DNA of 64,000 nt, taken from assembly GCF_013761005.1 (NCBI RefSeq), contig NZ_JACDUS010000006.1, positions 124,001 through 188,000 on the forward strand, in the 5' to 3' direction. Each line of letters starts with the position of its first letter. Within the stretch, counting starts at the first letter, position 1. The notes beneath the pieces are model-generated. The model saw nothing but the letters and a program-made list of their open reading frames with translations, ran no database searches and was not told the origin of the DNA. This DNA is from Desulfosalsimonas propionicica. Its GTDB lineage: Bacteria > Desulfobacterota > Desulfobacteria > Desulfobacterales > Desulfosalsimonadaceae. A program made the position numbers and the translations under genes. Shown one piece after another: positions 52,787 through 61,401 of this stretch.

Positions 52787-53764
52787 ATGTGGAAAGATGA
52801 TTTTATGGGGATAATGGAAGCTCCGACCATAACGCGCTCCGGAATTGAGCGCGCTATGGAGCTCAAGGAGGCACATCTTCCCTCACGCATCTACAGGTTC
52901 AGAAAGGTAGATGAGTATTCATTAAAGAATCTTGACGAGGACACGGTATGGCTTAGTTCGGCAGCCTATTACAACGATCCTTTTGAGTGCTGCACCAAAG
53001 TCGACTTTGAGGCCTTAAGCCGCGCTATGAGACCAACTTCTATAGATGAAGTTCTTAAGAAAACGCACGTCGAAGAAAATCTTAGTGTTGAAGAAATTGA
53101 AGAAGCAAAAGCCTCAAATGACCCACTCCGAACGTTTGCCTACGCGCTTCTGGAAAAACACGACGGCCAAAAACTTAAAAAACATGATGACGCTGTTGAA
53201 TTGTTGATGGAAGCTTTCCGAGAAATAAATGTCGAGCAATTTCAGAAGATTAATCGGGACGCACAAACTGGAACGAAAGTGTGTTCATTTAGTGAGCGCA
53301 AGGACTCACCCGTAATGTGGGCGCATTACGCGAATAAACATACAGGTTTTTGTATAGAGTATGATGTCAACCGCTGGCCGCCAAGAGGAAAACTTAGGAG
53401 GGTCTTGTATCCGGTCATCTATGAGAACGAGCTTTTTGATGCTACCCAACACATAATTCAATCAATTCAAGGACAGGACTTCAATAACCTCTTTGGCGTG
53501 ATGGCTGCTACCCATAAAGCCAACGACTGGTCCTACGAAAGGGAATGGAGATTCGTTCTGCCGATTGGAGATGAGACGAAGGGGCAAGTCTATCATGTAG
53601 GTTGTCCTGGCGCGGTGTACTTGGGCGCCAAAATGTCAGAAGAAGACGTGAAACGAATAAAAGATATTGCGTCGAAGAAGGGCTTTCCAGTGATTCAGAT
53701 GCAAATCTCTAGGGATCAGTATTCTATAGAACGTACGGGAAGAGGCGAAAGAACAAGCTCTTAA
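52787..53764 (+). CDS. DUF2971 protein, integron-cassette gene
   Basis: The 325-residue protein has typical DUF2971 blocks: IYRFRKVDEYSLKNL, AAYYNDPFECC, SFSERKDSPVMWAHYANKHTGFCIEYD and WSYEREWRF. The biochemical role is unknown; members are common in defence islands and integron cassettes. The stop codon TAA lies in the R'' end of an attC site (53759-53838), as in true cassette genes. The start has no strong ribosome site; 52805 is an alternative. Composition is A+T-richer than the core genes. Confidence 0.85.
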   Translation: MWKDDFMGIMEAPTITRSGIERAMELKEAHLPSRIYRFRKVDEYSLKNLDEDTVWLSSAAYYNDPFECCTKVDFEALSRAMRPTSIDEVLKKTHVEENLSVEEIEEAKASNDPLRTFAYALLEKHDGQKLKKHDDAVELLMEAFREINVEQFQKINRDAQTGTKVCSFSERKDSPVMWAHYANKHTGFCIEYDVNRWPPRGKLRRVLYPVIYENELFDATQHIIQSIQGQDFNNLFGVMAATHKANDWSYEREWRFVLPIGDETKGQVYHVGCPGAVYLGAKMSEEDVKRIKDIASKKGFPVIQMQISRDQYSIERTGRGERTSS

Positions 53765-53838
53765 CTAATCGTTCAAGCGGACCGCTGAAAGCGCCGTTTC
53801 GCACTGCATCCAGCGGCCGCTCAACTTAGCCGTTGGGC
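53759..53838 (+). repeat. Integron attC recombination site
   Basis: R'' is TCTTAAC (53759-53765; first base differs from RYYYAAC) and R' is GTTGGGC (53832-53838; exact GTTRRRY). L'' TTCAAGCGGACCGCTG (53772-53787) pairs with CAGCGGCCGCTCAA (53811-53824) leaving two unpaired bases, as in single-strand attC folding. The 80-nt length and the overlap with the DUF2971 stop codon are typical. Confidence 0.85.
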
Positions 53839-53898
53839 ATTTTTGGCATGACATTTAACTAATTCCATAAGAAAGTCAATGCAACAATGGGGTGAGCT

Positions 53899-55500
53899 TT
53901 GATAACAAAGGTTAAAATACAAGGTTATCGCAAGTACAAAAATTTCACATTTAGGCCAAATCCCCGCCTCAACCTCATCGTTGGCTCGAATGAAAGCGGC
54001 AAATCGACTCTGACGGAAGCAATCGCTCTTGCACTTACTGGGCGTATTAACGGACGTACAGCAGCTGAAGAACTTAACCCTTATTGGTTCAACATCGAAA
54101 TAGTAGAAAAGTTCGTCCGAAGTCGTACCGCCGGTAAGCGCGTAACTTGGCCCGAGATCTGCATCGAGTTGTTTTTTGAGGATTGTGATGAACTGCAACA
54201 GTTGTGTGGGGCAATTAATTCTGATGTTCCGACGAATGCTTGCCCAGGCACTGCAATGCGAGTGTTTCCCGATCCAGAGTATGCTGACGAGCTTGAAGAG
54301 TGGGCAAAGCGCCCTTCGAACCTCCTTCCTGTAGAATATTATAAGATCGATTGGCGCTCATTCGCTGATACTGTAATCACAAGCCGTCCAAAGCATTTAG
54401 CGACTGCAATTATAGACTCAAGAACGGTAAGATCTACCACAGGTGTCGATTATCATATGCGTTATATTCTCAATGATGGCCTTAAGCCCGCAGAGCGCGC
54501 AGCGATTTCAGTTGCATATCGTGAAATCAAAGCGTCATTATCAAATAGCGTTCTTAAGAGTGTCAACGACCGGATGGCAGAAATGCATGCATCACTGCAT
54601 GATCAGCCTATTTCACTATCCATGGATCAAAGCGCACGTACTTCATGGGAAGGTGCAGTAACTCCGCATGTCAACAATGTGCCTTTCTCAATGGCGGGGC
54701 AGGGGCAGCAAGCTGCAATAAAGATCTCATTGGCAATGAGCCGTCATTCTGAGAGCGCAGCTTTTGTAATGATAGAAGAGCCTGAGAATCACCTAACTTA
54801 TACTAGTCTCACAACTCTCCTACAACGTATGGAGTCACTCGCAGGGGAGCATCAACAGTTATTTATTACTACTCATAGTTCTTTTGTTATTAACCGCATG
54901 GGTTTAAATAGCCTCCATCTTCTCGGCGGCAGTAATCCGTATAAAATCGATGAAATGGAAGAGAGTACAGTTAGGTACTTTCAGAAGCTTCCAGGATACG
55001 ATACCCTTCGAATGGTTCTTTCGAACAAGATTGTTCTTGTCGAAGGCCCTTCAGATGAGATTATCTTCGAGCGCATTTTTCGAGATAAATATGGTTATCG
55101 ACCGATGGAATTGGGAATTGACGTGATCAGCTTGCATGGCCTGTCATTTCATCGGTGTCTGGAACTATGCGCAGCTCTCGATAAGTATGTGGCTGCTATA
55201 CGCGACAATGACGGTGCTGAACCAGACGAGTTGACTAAACCGCTTGAGGAGTTTCTGGTAGAAGGAAGACGGGAGTTTTTCATTGGTAAGAAGGACCACG
55301 GCGGGACTCTCGAGCCTCAATTATTGTTTTATAACGGAGAGATGGCGCTTAGGGAGGTTCTTGGTATCAGCGAAAATGCCAACCTGTCAACTTGGATGAA
55401 GCGAGAGAAGACAGAGGCTGCTCTTCGTATTGCAAGTGCTCAAAAATCTATTATTCCACCACAATACATGCTCGACGCAACTTCTTTTATACATGGCTGA
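53899..55500 (+). CDS. OLD-family ATPase/TOPRIM nuclease 1 (GajA-like)
   Basis: The 533-residue protein has an SMC-like ATPase with Walker A GSNESGKST (residues 29-37), a signature-like MAGQGQQAAIKISLAM and Walker B MIEEPENHL, and a C-terminal TOPRIM nuclease with VEGPSDEIIFERIF near residue 378 and the metal-binding RDNDG near 433. This is the layout of class 2 OLD nucleases such as GajA of the Gabija anti-phage system. The start is a TTG at 53899, since the in-frame ATG before it is followed by a stop. A UvrD-like helicase gene follows after three bases, and an attC site precedes it. Confidence 0.88.
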   Translation: MITKVKIQGYRKYKNFTFRPNPRLNLIVGSNESGKSTLTEAIALALTGRINGRTAAEELNPYWFNIEIVEKFVRSRTAGKRVTWPEICIELFFEDCDELQQLCGAINSDVPTNACPGTAMRVFPDPEYADELEEWAKRPSNLLPVEYYKIDWRSFADTVITSRPKHLATAIIDSRTVRSTTGVDYHMRYILNDGLKPAERAAISVAYREIKASLSNSVLKSVNDRMAEMHASLHDQPISLSMDQSARTSWEGAVTPHVNNVPFSMAGQGQQAAIKISLAMSRHSESAAFVMIEEPENHLTYTSLTTLLQRMESLAGEHQQLFITTHSSFVINRMGLNSLHLLGGSNPYKIDEMEESTVRYFQKLPGYDTLRMVLSNKIVLVEGPSDEIIFERIFRDKYGYRPMELGIDVISLHGLSFHRCLELCAALDKYVAAIRDNDGAEPDELTKPLEEFLVEGRREFFIGKKDHGGTLEPQLLFYNGEMALREVLGISENANLSTWMKREKTEAALRIASAQKSIIPPQYMLDATSFIHG

Positions 55501-55503
55501 ACC

Positions 55504-56577
55504 ATGGCTAATTATCTTAAAATTGCAGTAGCAGGGTCAGGTAAGACCCAAAGCATCGTGGAGCACTGTGCATCGCTACAAAAGGACTATAGAGCTTTGG
55601 TAGTGACGTTCACTCAAAATAACCAAGCTGAACTGCGCAATCGTATTGCTAAAGATGCAGGTGATCACTCTGGCATTTTGGTAATGGGTTGGTTCATGTT
55701 TCTATTGCGGGATTTCGCCCGCCCGTTCCTACCCTTTAAATTCACAGGAGAGAGGATTCATGGCTTTAATTTTGATGGCCGACCATACAGAATGGCTAAG
55801 GGATTACGGCGTTTTCTTGACCAAAGTGGATCAGCATACGCATGTGAACTGGCTCGTTTATCACATGAGCTGGTAGAAGCATCCCATGGCGCACTATTGC
55901 GTCGACTGGAATGTATTTACGACTTAATCCTGATCGATGAGATTCAGGACCTCAGTAGTCATGATTGGGAGATTATTGACATACTTCTTAATTCCTCGCT
56001 TGAAGTTAGAATGGTCGGTGACATAAGGCAGGCGGTGCTTTCCACTAATCCTCGCAGCCCGAAGAACAAGAAGTACGCTTATGCTGACGCTTTAAAGTGG
56101 TTCCGAGAACGCGAGGTACGCGGGATACTTAATGTTTCTTATTGCACAACTACCTGGCGTTGCCACCCCAAAATAGCTGAGTTTTCTGATACTATTTTCA
56201 ATTCAAGTTGGTCGTTTCCTCCCACTGAGTCAGTAAACAAAAGAATAACTGATCATGATGGTGTTTTCCTATTAAGGCAAGAACATGTTCAAGAGTATGT
56301 GGACCGTTTCCGACCAAAGTGCCTTAGGGATAGTGCTAACTCTGGAAAAGCTTTCGATCTTAATTACACGAATTTCCGGCTTGCAAAGGGCACATCTTGC
56401 AAAAGGGTACTTATTGTACCAACAGCAGGTATTAGGCAATTTTTGCAATCTGGTATCTATTTGAATCCGATTCCGGCAGCGAAATTTTATGTAGCAGTGA
56501 CACGCGCTGAACAGAGCGTGGCAATCGTAGTTGATAATCCAGGGCAGTCACGGCTCCCGTATTGGAAGCCTAAATAG
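55504..56577 (+). CDS. Short UvrD/Rep-like helicase 1 (GajB-like)
   Basis: The 357-residue protein has Walker A AVAGSGKTQ (residues 9-17), Walker B LILIDEIQDL, an SF1 motif III-like MVGDIRQAVL, TTWRCHP and the closing motif VI VAVTRA. It is much shorter than full UvrD, about two thirds the size of GajB, and its 1B/2B subdomains are small or missing. The start at 55504 lies three bases after the OLD nuclease gene, so they are a pair. A half-attC-like sequence follows the stop. Confidence 0.88.
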   Translation: MANYLKIAVAGSGKTQSIVEHCASLQKDYRALVVTFTQNNQAELRNRIAKDAGDHSGILVMGWFMFLLRDFARPFLPFKFTGERIHGFNFDGRPYRMAKGLRRFLDQSGSAYACELARLSHELVEASHGALLRRLECIYDLILIDEIQDLSSHDWEIIDILLNSSLEVRMVGDIRQAVLSTNPRSPKNKKYAYADALKWFREREVRGILNVSYCTTTWRCHPKIAEFSDTIFNSSWSFPPTESVNKRITDHDGVFLLRQEHVQEYVDRFRPKCLRDSANSGKAFDLNYTNFRLAKGTSCKRVLIVPTAGIRQFLQSGIYLNPIPAAKFYVAVTRAEQSVAIVVDNPGQSRLPYWKPK

Positions 56578-56580
56578 TAT

Positions 56581-56629
56581 GCCCAGAGAACAAGGCGGTT
56601 CACCTGACGGTCACTCCGCTGGCGCTGGG
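56581..56629 (+). repeat. Possible half attC site
   Basis: GCCCAGAGAACAAGGCGGTT and the following CACCTGACGG look like the left half of an attC site with an R''-like box, but no matching right half or GTTRRRY box follows. It may be a deleted attC that once closed a cassette with the first OLD/UvrD pair, or chance. Confidence 0.35.
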
Positions 56630-56812
56630 ACGACAAGGAGCCATTATTAACCAAGAAGAGGATCATATTGAGCATTTCTCGCCAAGGGCCGACTCTGCAT
56701 GTTATAGCGAATTCGGCCAGGTTATACCTGCGGCTTTGCAAGCATGGAGTTAACCAAATTCCTCCTGCATCTCCGCTTCTAATTGGAATAGGAAGGTTGA
56801 GGGCTTTGAATA

Positions 56813-58801
56813 ATGAAAATCGAGAAGGTTTTAATAAAGAATTTTCGCTGCTTTGGGCCGGGATGGTGTAAGATCAAAATGGAAAATTGTGTCACTGCGT
56901 TCGTTGGTAACAATGGCAGCGGTAAAACAGCCGTCTTCCAAGCATTATCTCGTCTTTTTGGTATTACGCCTTCGCAGCGAAGAGTGCGACGTCAGGACTT
57001 TCATCTACCAGTCAATCAGCAGGATCTTCAGTCGGGGACAACCCTGTCGATCGAGGTTCTCTTCTCTTTTCCGGAGCTGAAATGGTTGGATGAAGATGCA
57101 GCCGAAGAAGCGGTTCCAGAATTTTTTCGACAGATGGCTGCTTCCGCTCCAGGCTCAACGCTTAAGGCAAGAATGCGGCTGCAAGCAACTTGGACCGACG
57201 ATGGCACGCCGGAAGGCAACATTGAGGAAGATTTAAGGTGGATAACTACGCTCGATGACGATTTCGAGTGGGACGATTGCAATCGAGTACAGGCCATGGA
57301 ACGAGGCGCCATCCAGCTTATTTATGTCCCGGCTACCCGTGATGCTGCGGGGAAGGTGAACGCTTTGCTCAAGGGTCGTCTGTGGCAGGCCGCAAAATGG
57401 TCCGATCAGTTTAGGGACCGCAGCGAGGAAACCGCCCAAGAGATTCAGCGACAGTTCTGGCGCGAGGATCCCACTCGTTTTGTAAGTGAACGCCTTTCCA
57501 GGCGATGGAAGCAGGTCCACGAAGCGGATACGGATTCCACGCCGTTCCTACGCCTTATCGAAAGTCGATTTGAAGAACTGGTCCGAAAGGCAGAATTCGC
57601 CTTTTTTCCCGACGAGGCAAACCAGGAGCGCGAGCTCTCGGATCTCAGCGATGGTCAGCGCTCGCTTTTCCATATCGCGCTCACGGCAGCTACATTGGAG
57701 GTCGAGAAGGACTTGTTCGCACAGCCTTCCGAGGAGAGTGCATTCGATCAAGAGAAGTTACGGCGTACAAGCCTCACATTGCTTGCGATAGAAGAACCCG
57801 AAAATAGCCTTTCGCCCTTCTTTCTCTCCCGCATCCTCTCGCAAGTCCGGGAAGTTGGCGCAATGTCATCTGCGCAAGTTGCTCTATCAAGTCATTCTCC
57901 TGCGATTCTCAGCCGCATAGAGCCAAAGGAGGTGCGTTATTTTCGGCTCAAACGAGATACGCGGCGTGCTTTTGTCAAACGACTCAAGCTACCGAAAGAC
58001 GACATAGAAGCCAGCCAATATGTCCGACTTGCCGTCAGGGCCTACCCGGAACTTTACTTCGCTCGTTTCGTGATTCTTGGCGAGGGAGACTCCGAGCGCC
58101 TTGTAATTCCAAGGATTGCTCAAGCCATGGGCATTCAACTTGATCCATCCTTCGTGCCGATTGTGCCTTTGGGTGGAAGATATGTCAGCCATTTCTGGAG
58201 GCTTCTCAACAGTCTCGGTATCCCACACGCGACCCTGCTTGACCTTGACCTTGGAAGAGCGCACGGTGGCGGGGCCCTGATCGCCGATTTGGTCGCCAAG
58301 CTGAAAGAGTTTGATAATGATCTCGGTGATAACGCGATAGTCGAAGCTGGCAAAATCGATCCTGACGGAGTGGATGCCATAGATGACTATGAACTAATGG
58401 ATGAAGACGAGGACAATGATTGGTTAAAGGCCCTGAGGCAGGAAGGAATATTCTTCTCATTTCCGCTTGATATCGATTTTGCGATGCTCCATGCTTTTCC
58501 AGGCGCCTATCAACGCCCACACCCCGGAGGTCGGGGGCCGCGGGGCGGCGCCGATGCGATTGATGACAAAAAAAAGGTAACTTTGAAAACCAACGGTGAT
58601 CCCGAGCTGTACGATGAAGACTACAAAGAGGAGTTCAAGTGGTATCCGTATTTGTTTCTGAACCGGAGCAAGCCGGATATGCATATCGCTGCGCTCGCCC
58701 GCGTTGAAGATGATGACCTAGCCAAAAATGCCCCTCCTGAGCTGGTAGCGTTAATCGAGCATTTGAAGAAAAAGCTCGACTTAGAGGAGAACAATGAATG
58801 A
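56813..58801 (+). CDS. OLD-family ATPase/TOPRIM nuclease 2 (class 2 OLD)
   Basis: The 662-residue protein has Walker A GNNGSGKTA (residues 32-40), LSDGQRSLFHIAL signature, Walker B LLAIEEPENSL, and a C-terminal TOPRIM part with LGEGDSERLVIPRIAQ near residue 420 and LDLDLGRAHGG, followed by an acidic linker (DEDEDNDW) and a further domain. It is about 130 residues longer than OLD nuclease 1 and too divergent to be a recent duplicate. Its stop overlaps the next start (ATGA), so translation is coupled to the UvrD gene. The ribosome site is weak. Confidence 0.9.
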   Translation: MKIEKVLIKNFRCFGPGWCKIKMENCVTAFVGNNGSGKTAVFQALSRLFGITPSQRRVRRQDFHLPVNQQDLQSGTTLSIEVLFSFPELKWLDEDAAEEAVPEFFRQMAASAPGSTLKARMRLQATWTDDGTPEGNIEEDLRWITTLDDDFEWDDCNRVQAMERGAIQLIYVPATRDAAGKVNALLKGRLWQAAKWSDQFRDRSEETAQEIQRQFWREDPTRFVSERLSRRWKQVHEADTDSTPFLRLIESRFEELVRKAEFAFFPDEANQERELSDLSDGQRSLFHIALTAATLEVEKDLFAQPSEESAFDQEKLRRTSLTLLAIEEPENSLSPFFLSRILSQVREVGAMSSAQVALSSHSPAILSRIEPKEVRYFRLKRDTRRAFVKRLKLPKDDIEASQYVRLAVRAYPELYFARFVILGEGDSERLVIPRIAQAMGIQLDPSFVPIVPLGGRYVSHFWRLLNSLGIPHATLLDLDLGRAHGGGALIADLVAKLKEFDNDLGDNAIVEAGKIDPDGVDAIDDYELMDEDEDNDWLKALRQEGIFFSFPLDIDFAMLHAFPGAYQRPHPGGRGPRGGADAIDDKKKVTLKTNGDPELYDEDYKEEFKWYPYLFLNRSKPDMHIAALARVEDDDLAKNAPPELVALIEHLKKKLDLEENNE

Positions 58802-60669
58802 GCCTCCTGCGCCCAGATGAATGGGAACCTCAGGGAGTTACTGAGCTTGAACCGCGTGCATGGGCCGCCTTACGGCAGACGGCGCAAAGTGTCCTTGTTA
58901 CTGCGGGGGCGGGTGCGGGAAAAACTGAGTTTTTGGCGCAAAAGGCAACCTATCTTCTCCAGACCGGTTTGTGCTCTACGCCGAAACGCATACTTGCCAT
59001 AAGTTTCAAGCGCGATGCAGCCTACAATCTTGCAGAACGGGTAGCAAAGCGTTGTCCAGCTGAGCAAGCTCGGCGGTTCGATTCCTATACCTTCGATGCA
59101 TTCTCGAAAAGCCTGGTGGACCGATTTCGCGCGGCGATTCCAGAACCCTATAGACCTCCAGCTAACTATCGAATCGTAATGCCGCGTAGGCTGGAATACG
59201 AATATTTTTTGGATACTTATAACATTCGAGGAGTTAACGCTCAGCAGCTTGAGCGTGCGATAGCCAGGATACAATTACCAGTGGCGGATAATGGACCGGA
59301 ACTTCAACGTGCAGTCGCGCTATATTGGCAGTCCCAATATAACGACTACACCTATGTATCTCTGTCGTTTCCAATGCTTAATCGGCTTGTTGAATTGCTG
59401 CTTCGGGAGAACCCGGAAATCCTCAAAGCCTTGCGTCTCACATATTCTATCGTGTTTCTCGATGAGTTTCAGGACACAACCTTTTCCCAATTTCAACTTC
59501 TTCGTACCGCGTTTGATGGAAGCGACGCCATCTTTACAGCCGTAGGGGATGACAAACAGCGCATTATGGTATGGGCAGGTGCAATGCCAGACGCTTTCGA
59601 CCAGTTCGAGCGGCAGTTCGGTGCGAAACGGATCTCGTTGGTCTCCAACTGGCGTTCGCATGAGGATCTTGTCAGGATTCAGCACGTCATCGCTACCAGG
59701 ATCGATTCCACAGTAGAGGAACCCGAAGCCCGCGTCGAACGATTGGTTGACGGTGACGTTGCAGCGATCTGGGAGTTTGCGGGGGAAAATGAGGAAAGCA
59801 ATTGCCTCGCGCAGTGGATTGAGCGCGAGGTGCAGGCAGAAAATATTGAGCAGCATGATGTAGCAATACTTGTGCGTATGCGTGCTGATGTAGTGGAAAG
59901 CCAGCTTTCGCCTGCATTCGAAGCGCATGGTCTCAGGCTACGAAACGTAGCCCGCAATGTGGGGGACATCGCGATACAGGATTTACTTAGTGAGGATCTG
60001 ACGCAGATACTCATGCGCCTCTTGCGGCTTGGAGCGACAGAAAAAAGCCCTGAAAACTGGAACGCCGCCCTGCGCGACTTACAGTTTCTCGAAGCCGTTA
60101 ATTCCTCCGATGAAGCAGGGTTGAGACGATTGCAGCAGCGTCTTGAAAAGTTTGTCCGTAAGTTTCGACGGAAATTGCGGAGCCTTGATCCCATACCGAA
60201 CTCTGAAACTGGATCCGCAGGAGCGGCCCTCGATTTTGTCGGGACTCAGGTTCTGCGCCGAGCATTTCCTGCCTACCAGCGTCAGACTGATTTTGATCGC
60301 ATTTGGAAAGGGTTCTTGTTGCTCCTTCGGGAGTGCCTCGAGGACGCTGAAACATGGTCAGATGCTCTTGACAAATTCGAGGGGCTAAATCATACAGCGC
60401 TCATGACAATCCATAAGAGCAAGGGCCTCGAATTTCATACCATCATCTTCTATGGTCTCGACAATCAAACTTGGTGGAGCCTCAGGCCAGACCGTATGGA
60501 GGAGCTAAACTCATTCTTCGTGGCCTTTACCCGGGCAAAACAAAGGGGATTCTTCACGTTGTGCAATGAACGCGGCCAGCCTGTAGTTTGGATTGAAAAC
60601 CTTCTTGCCCCCGCTGGAGTTAGGCGCATCGATTTCTGCGGAGGTTCTGGCGTGAAAAGTGTTGATTAA
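58798..60669 (+). CDS. UvrD-like helicase 2
   Basis: The 623-residue SF1A helicase has Walker A VTAGAGAGKTEFL, Walker B VFLDEFQDTT, motif III GDDKQRIMVWAG, motif IV-V SNWRSHEDLV and TIHKSKGLEFHTIIF, and motif VI FVAFTRAKQ, all intact. It has the size of a full UvrD core. It overlaps OLD nuclease 2 by four bases (ATGA). Class 2 OLD plus UvrD is the Gabija arrangement, expected to cleave or unwind invading DNA when nucleotides drop. A 208-base gap without a gene follows. Confidence 0.92.
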   Translation: MSLLRPDEWEPQGVTELEPRAWAALRQTAQSVLVTAGAGAGKTEFLAQKATYLLQTGLCSTPKRILAISFKRDAAYNLAERVAKRCPAEQARRFDSYTFDAFSKSLVDRFRAAIPEPYRPPANYRIVMPRRLEYEYFLDTYNIRGVNAQQLERAIARIQLPVADNGPELQRAVALYWQSQYNDYTYVSLSFPMLNRLVELLLRENPEILKALRLTYSIVFLDEFQDTTFSQFQLLRTAFDGSDAIFTAVGDDKQRIMVWAGAMPDAFDQFERQFGAKRISLVSNWRSHEDLVRIQHVIATRIDSTVEEPEARVERLVDGDVAAIWEFAGENEESNCLAQWIEREVQAENIEQHDVAILVRMRADVVESQLSPAFEAHGLRLRNVARNVGDIAIQDLLSEDLTQILMRLLRLGATEKSPENWNAALRDLQFLEAVNSSDEAGLRRLQQRLEKFVRKFRRKLRSLDPIPNSETGSAGAALDFVGTQVLRRAFPAYQRQTDFDRIWKGFLLLLRECLEDAETWSDALDKFEGLNHTALMTIHKSKGLEFHTIIFYGLDNQTWWSLRPDRMEELNSFFVAFTRAKQRGFFTLCNERGQPVVWIENLLAPAGVRRIDFCGGSGVKSVD

Positions 60670-60877
60670 GGTTATTGGGAAATTCATTGAGCTTTATCCC
60701 ATTGCATACTCCTAAACCATCCCACATCAATGATTTCACAGACCCATAAACCCCCAGCTCCCATAGCCATACCCCTCCCAAAATTCATATTTCACCTCCC
60801 AGAATAAACTAACCTCTCTGTGAGTAGAGGGACAATTTTTTTTACTCCCTCAAAAAAATTCACAGGGGGTGGTTTAA

Positions 60878-61135
60878 ATGGAAAAAACATATTCCATCGG
60901 TGATGTCGCGAAACTAACCGGCATTACTGAAAAGCAGTTAAGGTTCTGGGAAGAGAAGGCCTATATTCCCCAGCCTGAAAGAGTTGTCTGCGGAGGCAGA
61001 TCTTATCGCCGGTATTCAGAGGAACAAATTGAATTCCTCAAGGCTGTAAAGCAGTACCGGGACTATGGTTATCAGTTACGCAGGGCGCTACAGCTCGCAA
61101 ATATGGACAAGGGAGGTGAGAGCAATGGCAGTTAA
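60878..61135 (+). CDS. MerR-family regulator
   Basis: The 85-residue protein is mostly the DNA-binding domain: YSIGDVAKLTGITEKQLRFWEE with SYRRYSEEQIEFLK. It has no long coiled coil or effector domain. AGGGGGTGG precedes the start. The hairpin CCTCT-8 nt-AGAGG at 60813-60830, followed by a T-tract, may be an operator or a terminator. It overlaps the small Cys-rich gene by 11 bases. MerR-type proteins without effector domains often control excision or replication genes of mobile elements. Confidence 0.88.
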   Translation: MEKTYSIGDVAKLTGITEKQLRFWEEKAYIPQPERVVCGGRSYRRYSEEQIEFLKAVKQYRDYGYQLRRALQLANMDKGGESNGS

Positions 61136-61304
61136 AAAGAAAAATTCACGGCAGAAAAAAATCTGCCCTTTCGTTGAAGGAGAATGCCTGGAAACCGGCT
61201 GCCAGCTTTATCATGAAGAGTTCAGCCGCTGTTTGATTGATCTGCTGACATTTAACCTCTACAGCCTGGCATCTGAGATGCGGAAATACAACAATAAGGA
61301 ATAA
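61125..61304 (+). CDS. Small Cys-rich protein
   Basis: This 59-residue protein has CPFVEGECLETGCQLYHEEF and a further Cys (C-x6-C-x4-C-x3-H-x5-C), a likely zinc or Fe-S site, and a basic N-terminus (KKKNSRQKK). GGAGGTGAG precedes the ATG at 61125, which overlaps the MerR stop codon. I do not recognise the family. The coupling suggests that it works with the MerR protein, for example as a cofactor. Confidence 0.7.
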   Translation: MAVKKKNSRQKKICPFVEGECLETGCQLYHEEFSRCLIDLLTFNLYSLASEMRKYNNKE

Positions 61305-61314
61305 AAACAAGGAA

Positions 61315-61344
61315 GCCCGCTATCGGACAGGGTAGCGGGCTTTT
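61315..61344 (+). terminator. Terminator after the MerR/small-protein pair
   Basis: GCCCGCTA and TAGCGGGC form an 8-bp stem with a 10-nt loop, followed by TTTT. It stands 10 bases after the stop codon of the small protein gene. Confidence 0.8.
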
Positions 61345-61401
61345 CACAAAAGCAATACGGCCAGCGAGCCACAAAGAAAGAAAAAGGAGGAAATATGAAC
61401 C

